64,000 bases of DNA from NCBI GenBank assembly GCA_036346355.1, contig JAYEVF010000026.1, positions 496,001-560,000 of the forward strand, in the 5' to 3' direction. The notes beneath the pieces were generated by a model. The model was not told the DNA's origin and ran no database searches. It saw nothing but the letters and a program-made list of their open reading frames with translations. This document shows, in pieces, positions 23,401-34,705 of the stretch (positions within the stretch are counted from its first letter, which is position 1; the number at the start of each line of letters is the position of its first letter). This DNA comes from Rhipidocladum racemiflorum. Its lineage: Eukaryota; Streptophyta; Magnoliopsida; Poales; Poaceae. Both the position numbers and the translations under genes were made by a program.

Positions 23401-24530
23401 GTCATAGTTTATATGATTTAGCGCAATCATAGATGTTATCTGTGTTTCAATATGGTGATACCGAGGAAGAAGTCTTTTGGTGAATGACTTTTCGGTATTG
23501 TTGTTACATGGTGAATGAATGGTGAAAAGGAAACATGACCTCGTTTATGTTTATTCAATCATAAAAGGGTCGATGAGCCAGGTCGATGAGAAAGTCATAT
23601 ATGGAGATATGACTATTCCGGAGTGCTCTTGAAGAATGTGCATTCATGTCATGAAACGAGATTTCCCTTGCTTTCTAGTATGAAAAGACAAGAATGAATA
23701 ATTTCTGGTGTTGGTTGTGGTGAAGGAGATTTGCGTTTCCTTTGCGTCTTGGCATAGGAAATTAAAATGAGTACTCTTGGGTTGCTGCCGAATTCTTTCC
23801 AAAGTGGCTTTTAGCGCTTTGGGGTTTGAGTTGTAATGTGTGGACCAATTGGGTTCATGTTTTACGGATGAACTTACTCGATAATGGTACTCTTTGTCCT
23901 AGTCCTTTAAGTGGAAGGATTTGAGGGCGAGACTTTCTTAGTAAGCGAAAACTGGTGTGGCTAGTAGTTGATCGTAAATGGTGTAGAAGTGAAGAGTAAA
24001 GGAAGGTTGTCTTTGTCCCAATTAAAACCTCCTTGGAGAATTGTGTCATTGATGTGTTCCTCGGTGGGGCTGATCAAATTGTTAGTGGACCGCTTGGTAG
24101 TTGCTAGTAATTTGTTTTCTGTTTTCGAAGAGTATTGGATCTTTTTGTCGCCGGGCTTGAGCGTGTTGTGCCAACCGAAGTGGAATGTTCGGTTGATTTT
24201 GATTTTGCGGGTTTTTCAGAACCCTGGTCATAAAGTAGGCTTCTCCTTTCGGTGGTAGTAATCTTAGAGTGTCGTGTCTCACTTGGTTTGCGTCGTCTCA
24301 AATACGACGAACCACAGTTGAGACGTTGGGACGTGATTCACTTTTGTGCGTGGGAGCGGAAGATGGATCTAGCAGTTGGTACCATGTCCTTCTGGAGAGT
24401 GGCTTTGGTTAAAGGGATCGGGCAATTTAGTGCCAAGGAATGCATGGAATGAGGAGTGTGAGACCGTATTATTTCGTGGTCTGTTTGGGATTTCATCCTA
24501 TCGCTTGGGTCTTGCCGAGGCCTTGTATGA
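20426..24530 (+). other. Non-coding interior of the LARD-like element
   Basis: These 4.1 kb have no reading frame with a recognisable domain; the open frames are short and scattered on both strands. At 23575-23625 a segment resembles part of the LTR, sharing TATGACTATTCCGGAG (23608-23623) and GATGAGAAAGTCAT. Nothing else can be assigned. Confidence 0.7.
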
Positions 24531-24804
24531 GTGCCTTGTGTTTCACTGTTGAGTAAGGTTCTTTCAAATTTTGATTGTGAGTTATCGTTAGAGCCGTTAG
24601 TCTTTGAGCCTCAGAACCTCACGTTTGAGTCCCGTCTTGTGAAAATTCTGGGGGATTCGGAGCGAGTGTTAAAGAATAGGACGCTCAAATTTGTTAAAGC
24701 CCTGTGGTCGCATCAAACTGAGAGGGAAACGACTTGGGAGCTGGAGTCTCGCATGCGCGAGAACTACCCCGAGTTTTTCGCCTCAGGTATGAGATGTGGA
24801 ACCT
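24531..24804 (+). pseudogene. Relic of integrase C-terminus with chromodomain
   Basis: A 91-codon frame near the polypurine tract contains KFVKALWSHQTERETTWELE followed by ENYPEFF. This is the typical end of the Ty3/gypsy chromovirus integrase, where a chromodomain targets integration to marked chromatin. The upstream integrase core is absent. It indicates that the non-coding element derives from a chromovirus. The ATG chosen by the frame is not biologically meaningful. Confidence 0.7.
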
Positions 24805-24868
24805 AGCTATCTCTTGCTTTGCTGGGTTGCGTTTTGGTGTGTCTTGGATTCGAGGTTGATTCCTGTTG

Positions 24869-24881
24869 AAGGGGGGAAGAA
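24869..24881 (+). other. Polypurine tract of the LARD-like element
   Basis: AAGGGGGGAAGAA stands immediately before the 3' LTR start TGTGACACC. Confidence 0.9.
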
Positions 24882-27110
24882 TGTGACACCATGGAGTGTC
24901 GTATTCTTATAAAATGTGAATGTTGAGGGCAAAAACATTATGGAATGTGGAATTGGAGGTTGAAACTATATGGTATGTAGTTTAATCGCGTTTCTGGGAG
25001 TTTGGGCCTTTCCGGGGGAGTTTGTGCCTAAGGGAATGGGACGTGGGCTTTGGTGGGATGGATTTTGAGTCCAAATAGGAGTAGGAGACCTGGTTGGGGG
25101 CCTCCCCCAGCCTTTATTGCGCCCCCCTGCTGTTGTGCGCCCTCCCCCTATGCCCTAGCCGCCCCTTGCGCCCCTCCCTTCCTCACGCCTCCTCCCCACC
25201 TTGTGCGCCTCCCCTCACCTCTCCACCTCCCTTGATGCCCCTAGGGGAGTTCTCCACCTCAAAACCTCAAAGATCCATCCGTTGGAGCGCTCCACGACGA
25301 GGAGATCCGGCGGAATTGGAGCGAGGAAGGAGATCGCGCGAACCGGGAGGAGATCCGTTGGGTTTTCGTGCATCGGGCGAAGGTATGGCCATGGGAATCT
25401 TTGGGGTTGGTCTAGGTACTGTTATAAGGGTTATTATCATGTTTTTAGATCAATTGGTGGTGCTGGAATTGAGTAGATTAGATGAAATCTAGAAGTTGCC
25501 AAGTTCTCTGTTTCGGGCAGCATGAGCAGTCGACCTAGGGTTTGGGTTTTAGCCAATTTAGAGTCGGAATTTGGTTGGACGTCTGTTGAAGAAGTTGTAG
25601 GTAACTTCAATACCTTTCAGTGCGTATAAAGAACGTTTAATTCCGCCCATCCGTTTGAAATTTATGCTTGTTTTACCGAACGTATTAAAATCTGTGACGT
25701 GATTGGAACAGATCACGGTATTCTATAGATTAAACCACTTTAGATTCCGAATCGGTCTTTCCATATACTTAGAAAAAGTTAGGAAATTTCCTAAGATATG
25801 CGAGGAGGTACTCGTTTAATTGATTCGGAGTCTTAGAACCCGAGTTATGCCTTTTGGAAGGCTGCTGTCCCGACGGGACAGAACCCCTGTTTTTGGGTTT
25901 TGCGAGTAGTTTATGATGTCGTGGTAGAAGAGGGTTTGCATACTGTTTTGTGGACATGATTGTGAGTGTGTGGTACCTATGTGCAGGTGGTGTGCCCCCG
26001 GGAGTGCCTTCTACATCTCGCCAATCCGTCGCCCGTGGTTGAGGCAAGTGTTTTGGAATAGGTAGCGGGTTGAAGTTTGCTTGATTGGTTGAGATTAAAA
26101 TTGAATATATGATATGTTCATATGCCATGCTTTAATGATTGACATTGACATGATGAATATGCTTATTATGCTATGATGCCATGTGTTAATGTACAAGTTA
26201 TTTATGATGTTGGCATTGTTGCATACATGGCATGATACATGGCCCGGGCGGTGAGAAAGTCATAACTAGTCCGGGGAAGGTCGGTGAGAAAGTTATGACT
26301 ATTCCGGAGAGCCAATGAGTAAGTCCTACATCGTGATTCCATCCGCCGCGGTGTATGGAAGCGAGGAGTAGGCACCCTCGATCTTCGGGGTGGAAGGGGG
26401 GAGAGGGTGCACACCGACGGGTTTGTACTCAACCATACCGGTATGAGTTTCAAGGAGATATGTGCATCGCATCGCATTGCATTGCATTATATGAGGATGT
26501 TACATGATGATGATATATGATGATGTCAATGAAATGCTTACACTATGAATATGAGATGTGTATGATGTCGTATGTGAAAAGTGGTGATGAAGGTATTGGA
26601 ATGTATTTTTTCTTGTTCCATTGCAATATACTTGCTGAGTGATGAACTCACGCTTGTGTTTATGTGTTTTTCTTAGGTACCTTGAAACCAGCATGCGGGA
26701 AAGGGATCTAGTCACACGTCATCACTTAGCATCACACATATAAACAATGACATGTTCTCTCCTTTAGGTGTGATGGTTAATTCACTGAACTAAATTGAGG
26801 TCTTGATGCTTCGTTGGTTGTCATGCGTAAATGATTAGTCCATATTTGTCATGTGATGGATAGACTTATATCCTTAGTTGTAAGGTGGTTGAATTTCCGA
26901 TTTGTCATGTTATTGCTATCGTTCATTATGCTATCTTGACATGTTAAAATTATTGTTGCTTTAATTCATGGAAAAACAAAGGAGATGCTGCCGAAATTTT
27001 CGGTATTAGCATTTGCTCCTTTGCTGTAATTTACTTGTAATAGTGGTATTTAGAGGTTGCTTAGTCTATATTTGGTAGCATTCGGGCATATTAAATGCCG
27101 GGGTGTTACA
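24882..27110 (+). repeat. LARD-like element 3' LTR
   Basis: This is collinear with 18166-20411. Differences in the first 130 bases include several substitutions and an 11-base deletion, so the insertion is not very recent. It contains the hairpin at 26977-27023. Confidence 0.9.
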
Positions 27111-28497
27111 CCCGGTGACGCCGGCGACCCCGCCTGCCCGGTGACGCCAGCGACCTCGCCCGTTGCTCGTCCCCGTTCGGTGACGTCGCCCGCCCCGCCA
27201 TCATGCTCGACCCCGGCCGCCCCGCCCGCGACCTCGCCAGCGAGCTTGACCCCGTCCCGCCCGGTGAAGTGCCAACTAATGCTTATTTGTTTACGTTGCT
27301 GATGCTGCTTATGCTGCTTATGCTGCTTATGTGCTTATGTGCTTATGCTGCTTATGTGCTTATGCTGCTTTTGTTGGAATGGTTGGAATGCTTATGTTGG
27401 AATGGTTGGAATTCTTATGTGCTTATGTTGCTGATGCTGCTTATGCTGCTATGTGCCTTATGCTGCTTATGTTGCTTATGTGCTTACGCTACTTATGTTG
27501 GAATGATTGGAATGCTTATGTTGGAATGGTTGGAATGCTTATGTCTGCTGAGTGGATGTCCGAGTTTTAGGGGAGGTGTCTTTAATTTTTAGTTAGGTTC
27601 GACAGCTTAGTTGTATATATGTTTGCTTAGTTTGCTAAAATTGTTCATTGTAACATGTAACAACAAAACAATGAGGATAGATCATACTTAGATGAATTTC
27701 TATATCAATGTGACATTTGCCATAATCTGCATTTTATAGGAGTATGCTCATTACATTGTTTGTACTTAAACTTCCTATCTTCTGTCATCATATGACAAAG
27801 TGTGCATTCTTCTAATTTTCAATATACATGTCAATGCTTCAATGTTTTCTTCTGATTTTTGTTTTATTGCTCGATGATGCAAATTGGGTCAAATGATGAA
27901 TTAGACAATTAAGGTTGTGAATTAGGCCTTGAATTAGTAGACTTACATGCTAAAATTTGTTTACTTCATTTCACTGTTGCAAAGCTTGTTCATTATTCTT
28001 TAACTGTAGTTGTGCTCTTTTGATTACATGTGTTACTTTATTTGCCAACATGCATTGCTATATATCTTGGTTCGGTTGATTAAATAACCTACAATCTGTA
28101 TATATGTATTATTCTGAATTATGATCATAAGAACAATGAAATTGATTAAATAATACCTTAAATTGCATTATTAGGAAGGTAAGGATTCAAGGCCTTCTTT
28201 ACATACTTAATTGTTTAGTTCAAATGAGATAAACTTGACCCAGGTGTACATGAGGTAAGAGCTAGTCTCTAGCATTCGTACACCAAGTGCCTGAGAGCAC
28301 TATCAATCAATTAACTTACATTCTCTTAAATTTGCTTCTTTTAACAATTTTAGAAAGATGACCTCGTGAATAACAATTCTATATCAATAGCTTCATCAAT
28401 AACCCTTTTTTCGTGCTTAGTGGGTCATGATGGTTAGCCGATACCATGACCCTTTTGTTCGTGCTTCATCAATAACCAATTAATTGATAAACAACAG
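27111..28497 (+). other. C1 second-gene upstream region with minisatellite
   Basis: After the second CCCGG the GC-rich leader of C1 continues to about 27270. A minisatellite made of GCTGCTTATG and TTGGAATGGTTGGAATGCTTATG units occupies about 27290-27548. From 27550 to 28497 the sequence is AT-rich and intron-like, without a supported gene. Open frames over the minisatellite are repeat artefacts. Confidence 0.6.
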
Positions 28498-29103
28498 ATG
28501 GAGAGGACCCCTGAGCCTAACCCGAGTAGGAGCCCGAGCCACAGCCCGACTAGCTTCCTCAACCTCCAGGACGTTGAGGTTTCGCCTGCCACTGATGTTG
28601 CGGTAGCAAGGCGTCGTGGCCGAGGGCAAACCAAGAAGCCTGAAGGACGGCATGTTATCTCGGATATATCGTAGATCGGTGCTCCTAGTGAACCACAAGC
28701 GCAGTTGTCTAAATATAGATCAACTCGCGTACATCGTAAGGGATCAAGTACCAATCATCTATGAGGACTGGCATAAAGTGCCCGCCACCACAAAAGAGGA
28801 CCTTTGGACAGAGCTGAAACAAAGCTTTGAATTCCCCGAAGGAGTCGAGAACCTCGTGCGTCGAGATGCATTGATGACCATGGGTACTTGCTGGAAGAAC
28901 TTCAAGACCCGGTTGAACTGCAAATATGTGAAGAAAAACCGGTCGGCCATTAGGGACTATCCGAAACTGGAACCATACTGGGATGAGTTTGTGGCGATGA
29001 AGTCCAGTGAAGCAGCAATGAAGTCAAGTGAGGACCACAAAGAAATCTCCAAAAAGAACATTCATCCCCACAGACTAGGCACGGGTGGGTACACGGGAAA
29101 AAT
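28498..29103 (+). pseudogene. C1 second gene: TnpA-like CACTA protein, partial
   Basis: The reading begins at ATG 28498 (MERTPEPNPSRSPSHSPTS), shifts frame near 28700 and continues to PHRLGTGGYTGK. The stretch VPIIYEDWHKVPATTKEDLW, then FEFPEG, CWKNFKTRLN and YVKKN, is typical of the TnpA-like or Ptta/En/Spm plant transposase proteins that bind subterminal repeats. KKNIHPHRLGTGGY marks the end of that domain. Later exons, such as the C-terminal part seen in C2, are missing because C1 is cut at about 29157. The frameshift makes it non-functional. Confidence 0.75.
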
Positions 29104-29157
29104 TGTGTCGGTTCATTTGTGTCGCTTCATTTGTGTCGGTTCATTTGTGTCGGTTCC
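29104..29157. repeat. Remnant TGTCGGTTC repeats at the C1/C2 boundary
   Basis: Four short units of TTTGTGTCGGTTCA (one reads TCGCTTC) follow the C1 second-gene fragment. They have the C1 core TGTCGGTT. Within 20 bp the motif changes to the C2 core AACCGATTGTGA. They look like the start of a C1 array cut off at the junction. Confidence 0.6.
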
Positions 29158-29171
29158 AAACTTTTGACTAA

Positions 29172-29467
29172 AAAACCGATTGTGATTTGTGTATCTCATT
29201 TGTAAATTTTGGAAACCGGTTATCACAATCGGTTCTTAGAAGTAACCGATTGTGATAGGGGTCCTCATTACAATCGGTTCTTACAAAGAACCGATAGTGA
29301 TAAGGAAAAGGGTCATCACAATCGGTTCTTAGAAAGAACCGATTGTGATAAGGCTCACTCATTACAATCGGTTCTTACAAAGAACCGATTGTGATAAGGC
29401 TCACTCATTACAATCGGTTCTTAATATACTCATCACAATCGCTTCTTTGTAAGAACCGATTGTGATG
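29172..29467. repeat. C2 left subterminal array (AATCGGTTC/GAACCGATT units)
   Basis: About seven units of the form CACAATCGGTTC-TTAGAAA-GAACCGATTGTGATA have facing arms. Linkers vary (TCATTACAATCGG versus TCATCACAATCGG). These are the presumed binding sites of the C2 TnpA-like protein. They begin only some 15 bp after the last C1-type unit, with no CACTA terminus between. Confidence 0.85.
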
Positions 29468-29961
29468 AGCCTCGTTAGGTTTTATATCCTCTCGGGATGA
29501 ACTCTCCTCTGTTAGTGTTCTAGAGCCAAAAAAACCCGTCGCCATCTCAAAAAATAGAACATACTCTCATTGAGACTTAGGCTTGGGGGAGAAAATCTGA
29601 AATCCTTGAGGATATGTGTTGAGAGGGTAAGTTAAAGCCCTAGCTTGAGGAGATTTATTTCCCCTCTATTTGCCCTCATTTGAGGTTTTCTTCAAAAGGT
29701 GAGCATTCCTTCAAATCCCTTCGATTTTGCATTAAGAAATTTGATTTTGATTTGGTGAATGTGTTATATGTCATTAATGCTATTATGGTTGAAACAATAT
29801 TGGTGAGAAATTATAAAATCCTGAAGGAGAGATGGTGGTTAGGGGCTAAAGTTGAAACCCTTGCTTGAGTATATTTCCACTCATTTGTGGTTAATTTTCT
29901 TCAAAAGGAGAGCATGTGAATGACTTACATGTCATTATTGTTGCTATAATGTGATCAATGG
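29468..29961 (+). promoter_or_regulatory. C2 transposase leader with internal direct duplication
   Basis: The sequence following the array includes TCTTCAAAAGGTGAGCATTC (donor-like) at about 29690 and a diverged second copy, TTTTCTTCAAAAGGAGAGCA, at about 29890. The flanks TTTGCCCTCATTTGAGG and TTTCCACTCATTTGTGG also correspond. It probably represents leader exon and intron sequence. No coding is supported. Confidence 0.45.
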
Positions 29962-30324
29962 TAGAGTTTAGGTTGCGTAACCTATGTGTCTCCCGTTCGA
30001 GGGTGCTAGTTTATAAATATGCTAAAATGGCATATTTATAGATAAGCAGTCTCGAATTGTCCACGTTTTTTGGACAATTCGAGGATATGTGGTTCGGGCA
30101 AGTTCCTGAGCTATTGTTCAACTCTAGAGAGTTTCGGTAGCATGCATCTCCCTGGTGTTCTCCAGATACACACCCTCTTGACCTGTTGTCGAGACATGTA
30201 TTTGCAGAACAACGGGGAGATGCTGCCGAAATTTTCTTTAGAGTTGTACAACAGCTTAGGAACTTGCTCGAACCACATATCCTCGAATGGGATTAGGACC
30301 TGACCTAATTGAAATTAGGAGTCA
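29962..30324 (+). repeat. Hairpin-rich leader block, copy 1 (before the transposase gene)
   Basis: This 360-bp block is repeated at 37167-37524. It contains three stem-loops in series: ATAAATATG/CATATTTAT (30013-30039); a perfect 13-bp stem, CTCGAATTGTCCA, with a 7-base loop (30051-30083); and a long imperfect hairpin with arms of about 95 bp (30079-30286) starting TCGAGGATATGTGG. The long hairpin includes the 21-nt stretch shared with the LARD LTR hairpins. It ends about 180 bp before the transposase ATG, so it probably lies in the 5' leader or its intron. Confidence 0.85.
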
Positions 30325-30502
30325 TAGTTGGTACGTACTCAATTCTTCGACTTTGTTAATTCTTCAACCCTTCTTTTCTTTCATTGATTAGTGCATGTCT
30401 CTCTATTGTGCGAAGGTTAATAAATAATATATTGGTATTTGACCTACATGCTAGTTGTCGCTCGTTGGCATTATTAATTTGTTGTTTATGGTTTAATTGT
30501 AG

Positions 30503-33500
30503 ATGGACCGTGAAGAATGGATGTATCAAAAAAGCCGTGTGAGTGCCGAATTTCAGGGGAGTTAAGGAGTTCATAAGAATTGCAGTAGATATGGTTATGA
30601 GGGGTGTAAAGTTCATATATTGTCCTTGCATTGATTGCACCAATCTCAGGAGATTTAACAACTCAGCTCAAATTGAAGGACACTTGATTCGACGTGGCTT
30701 CGTGAGGAATTACACGTGTTGGATCCATCATGGGGAGAGAAGTAGTACCCCTCCATTACGCAACGAAGACATGCTTCAAGCCGATCACGATTTGGAGCGT
30801 GATATTTTTTATGAGGATAATTTAGATCAAATGTTACACGAAAAGAGAGTTCGAAAAATTTAAAAGCTTGATGGAAGACGATGCCAAACCGTTGTTTTCG
30901 GGTTGCAAAGCAGAATACAGCAAGTTGGGTTCGGTCCTTGCATTGTTTGAACTGAAGGCAAAACACCGTTGGATAGATACAAGTTTCAATACACTTTTAG
31001 TTCTTCTATCGGATATGCTTCCAGAGGGAAACGAGTTGCCAACAAGTATTTATGAAGCGAAGAAGCTACTATGTCCCATGGGAATGGAAATAGAAAGGAT
31101 ACATGCATGTCCAAATGATTGCATATTATACCGCAACGTGCATAAGGAACTGTGCATTTGTCCAGTTTGTGGTGTACCCCGGTACAAACAAAAGGAGAAG
31201 CGTAATGACAAGAAGCGTAAGAGCCGAACCGACGACGGTGAAGATGTGAACAAAGGGGCACCAGCCAAGGTATTGTGGTATTTGCCCATCATTCCTCGTT
31301 TAGAGAGGTTGTTCGCAAATCCCAAAGAGGCAAAATTGTTACGTTGGCATTATGAATCTCGAAAGGAAGATGGCAAGTTGAGACACCCCGCTGATTCAGC
31401 TCAATGGAGAAACATTGATTGGCAACATAAGGAGTTTGGTGCCGAGATGAGGAACATAAGATTTGGATTGAGTACAGATGGAATGAATTCGTTTGGTAAT
31501 ATGGCAGTCGTCACAGCACTTGGCCAGTTTTGTTGTGTATCTACAACCTCCCTCCTTGGTTATGCATGAAGCGGAAGTATATCATGATGTCATTGCTAAT
31601 CTCTGGACACAAACAGCCGGGTAATGATATCGATGTGTACCTAGCACCACTAATTGAGGATTTGGTAAAATTGTGGAATGAGGGGGTCGAGGTGTGGGAT
31701 GCATACAAAAGAGAGAACTTCACCCTTCGGGCTATGATATTTTGCACCATAAATGATTTCCCAGCCCTTGGTAATTTGGCGGGCTACAAAGACGAAGGAG
31801 CCAAAGCTTGTCCAATTTGTGAAGAGGAGACTGACTTGTGGTGCCGCGAATTCCAAGAAAACCGTGTACATGGGTCATCGTAGGTTTCTACCTCGAAGTC
31901 ATCGATATCGTAAGATGGATGACAAATTTGATGGAAAGAGGGAAATTCGTGCGTCCCCCCAGCCTATGAGTGGAAGGCAAGTATATTCATGCGTGTCAGA
32001 TATCGATGTTCAGTACGGTAAGAACCGTAAATCTGTTCGTCCCAGGACCATTTGGAAGAAGAGGTCAATATTTTGGGATTTACCATACTGGAAGGAGTTA
32101 GATGTCCGTCATTGTATTGATGTCATGCACATTGAGAAAAATGTCTGTGATAATTTGGTTGGTATCCTGCTGAACATACCTAGGAAGACCAAGGATGGTG
32201 TGAATGCTCGTCGCGATATGACCTACATGGGAATCAGGCCCAAGCTTGCAGTGATAGAGGAGGATGGAAAACGACCGTACATCCCCGCTGCATGCTACAC
32301 CTTATCCAAGAAGAAGAAAGAAGACCTCTGCATGTGTCTCCATGATATTAAGGTTCCATCGGGCTACTCCGTAAACATTAAGAAGCTTGTGTCTATGGAT
32401 GATTTAAAGTTGCTTGGTATGAAGTCCCACAACTGTCATGTCTTGATGACCCAAATGCTCCCTGTTGCAATCAGAAATATTCTACCAGAGGATGTCAGGT
32501 TGGCAATCACGAAGCTATGTTATTTCTTCAATGCGATTTCATGCAAGGTTATTGATCCCGATATACTAAACAACTTACAGAGTGAGGTGGTGCAGACTCT
32601 TTGTCAGCTTGAGATGCATTTCCCCCCGTCGTTCTTCGATGTCATGGTCCACCTCGTTGTTCACCTTGTTAGAGAGATTAAGATCTGTGGACCCGCATTC
32701 CTGCGTTACATGTATCCATTCGAGAGGTACATGGGTATATTAAAGTCATATGTGAGGAATAGGTCGAAGCCTGAGGGTAGTATTATTGAAAGTTATGGCA
32801 CTGAAGAGGTTATTGAGTTCTGCGTGGACTATCTAGGTAAAAGACAACTGATTGGTGTTCCTGTATCTCGTCATGAGGGCAGACTTGGTGGCAAAGGAAC
32901 CATTGGGTCCAGTCTAACGAGCCCGCAGTTTGAAATGTACTGTAAAGCGCATTTTGTAGTCCTGCAACACAGCACAGAAGTTCATCCATACATCCAGCAG
33001 CACAAGTTGATATTACGGGAACAGAATCCACATATGGATGAGCTTTCCATCACACGAGAACACAACAATCAATTCCTCACATGGTTCAAAGAAAAGGCGA
33101 AGGTCTCTGTCAGTACTAAGGCTGTCAAATGGTTGGCTGACGGACCAAGATTTAATGTACAGACATGGCAGGGGTATGATATTAATGGCTACACCTTTTA
33201 TACTGAAAGTCAAGATGCAAAGAGTACAGTTCAAAACAGTGGTGTGAGCATAGATGCTTTGTCCGATGATCACTCGAAAAGAGGATCGTCAACCGCAATG
33301 AACTGTTACTATGGGATGATCGAAGAAATATGGGAGCTCGATTACGGAATATACCAAGTTCCATTATTCCGATGTAAGTGGGTGAGACTTCCCCACGGAG
33401 TGAAGGTTGACAAGAGAGGTTTTACTCTTGTGGATCTCAATAGACTCGCCTACAAAGATGAACCGTTCATCCTTGCGAAGCAAGCAACTCAAGTTTTCTA

Positions 33501-33711
33501 CGTGCGTGATCCGGCCAATCCGAGGTTGCACATCGTCCTTCATGGCAAGAGGCGGATTGTTGGAGTTGAAAATGTTGTAGATGAAGAAGAGTATAACCAA
33601 TTCGAAGAAATACCTTCGTTTGCAGATGGGGCATATCTTAGCGGTGAGGACGACACACATGGAACAAATTACATGCGTGTGGATCATCAAGAAGGGTTGT
33701 ATTGTAAATAA
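30503..33711 (+). pseudogene. C2 TNP2-type CACTA transposase (nearly full length, frameshifted)
   Basis: This is a homologue of the C1 transposase. The start is ATG 30503 directly after an acceptor (TTGTAG|ATG), reading MDREEWMYQ. Domains in order: transposase-associated (YCPCIDCTN, HLIRRGF, YTCWIHHGE), zinc-binding HACPNDCILYR with CPVC, TNP2 core (FGLSTDGMNSFGNM, NLPPWLCMKRKYIMM, GNDIDVYL), then an unbroken C-terminal frame from about 31753 to TAA 33711 with DUF4218 and DUF4216 (WQGYDINGYTFYT, IEEIWELDYGIY). Frameshifts lie near 30540, 30865, 31510 and 31840. With four shifts it should not make an intact protein, unless some are sequence errors. It is the better preserved of the two copies. 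Confidence 0.92.
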
Positions 33712-34452
33712 AGTTGTAAGATTGCCGTGTGATATTAGCATTTTTGATATTTCTTAAAAATAATGTTGCCTATTTGGTCAAAGGCCAGAAATATTGTTTA
33801 AAAGGCCCTTATTTGTAAATATTCTCAAATATGTATGTCAAATATTCTACAATGCTTTCGTAGTAAAAATCCCTATGGTACAAACAAAATAGCAAATTTG
33901 GCCTCCAATTGATCTTGTATGTCATACAAAATATTTTTGAGGATATTATTTTTGGGAAATTTTCTAAGTAGTCGAAAGTTCATTTTTGAGAAACCATGAT
34001 GTTTCTGCAAAATTTCAAATAATTTCAACCCATGTGTGTCATCTCTATTATATTGTACCAATCTGATGCTCATTAACCGAAAACCATGATGGTTTCTCAA
34101 TTTTTCTAAATGAATCTATCAATCCCAGATCATTAAATTTGTCAAAAAAATTCATCTCAAATACCACTTAAATGAGTCAGCATATACTGAGTGTTAAGAT
34201 TTCTAAGTTCAGGAATAATCGGTTGATCGGTGTTTCGATTGGAAGATACCATGCATATTCAATTGCCATTTTTGTTTTAATACATACCTTGGCTTATGGA
34301 GACCTTACGCATTAGCCTTTTGCTCAATGCAACTCCCAGAAGGATCTGCATTCTTTACAATCCATGGATGCTTCATAATGTCTTCAAGACCTGGTGAGGC
34401 CTAATGACTTTCAATAGCATGGTCATGAGCCTTTTTCTCTCGGGGCATTTGG
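33712..34452. other. AT-rich 3' flank of the C2 transposase gene
   Basis: This AT-rich sequence has no supported gene. It contains two similar phrases, AAACCATGATG at about 33992 and 34080, in otherwise unique sequence. It presumably includes the transcript end of the transposase gene. Confidence 0.45.
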
Positions 34453-34563
34453 ATATTTGCCACTCTAGGAATTGGAAATTCGATGGCATGTTGAAAATCA
34501 TGCCATTGAGTGGCATTTTTTACACATGCCATCGAATTTTTAGATTGAGGAGTGGCATATATG
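34453..34563. repeat. Short palindromic MITE-like element, copy 1
   Basis: This inverted-repeat segment of about 110 bp has arms that begin TTTGCCACTC and end GAGTGGCATA, with AAATTCGATGGCATG further in. The centre is the palindrome ATGCCATTGAGTGGCAT. A related one sits at 37043-37153. Such fold-back repeats are typical of MITEs; the target duplication is not clear. Confidence 0.65.
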
Positions 34564-34617
34564 AAATTATTCCTTTTCCTTTTTTCTTCTCTACCATATC
34601 TGGTGCCAGGTAATCAA

Positions 34618-34705
34618 TTGTACCACAAAGTGTATGCCGTTTAGCATTTGACCGAACCGCCCAACCAAATTGTACCACAGAGTGTATGTCGTTTAGTATC
34701 GTTTT
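34618..34705. repeat. Short direct duplication upstream of the C2 internal array
   Basis: TTGTACCACAAAGTGTATGCCGTTTAGCAT-like sequence at about 34618 is repeated with three changes about 52 bp later. Both copies directly precede the internal array. The purpose is unknown. Confidence 0.55.

Larger units (their letters stand above)
18166..27110 (+). mobile_element. LARD-like non-autonomous Ty3/gypsy LTR retrotransposon
   Basis: This 8.9-kb element is flanked by the 5-bp duplication CCCGG (18161-18165 and 27111-27115). LTRs of 2246 and 2229 bp (18166-20411, 24882-27110) begin TGTGACACC and end GGGGTGTTACA. A primer site (20414-20425) and a polypurine tract (24869-24881) are present. The 4.5-kb interior lacks gag, protease, RT and RNase H. 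Only the last part of a chromodomain-bearing integrase is recognisable at 24531-24804. This is the profile of a large retrotransposon derivative that depends on an autonomous chromovirus partner. Confidence 0.88.

Noticed and set aside
29209..29394. Short frames over the C2 left array (also 34730-34997 and 40794-41198)
   Set aside because: They translate repeat units and have no independent protein features.
30079..30286. Rice miR820 precursor
   Set aside because: The hairpin is in a CACTA element as miR820 is, but the known mature miR820 sequence as I recall it is not present in either arm.
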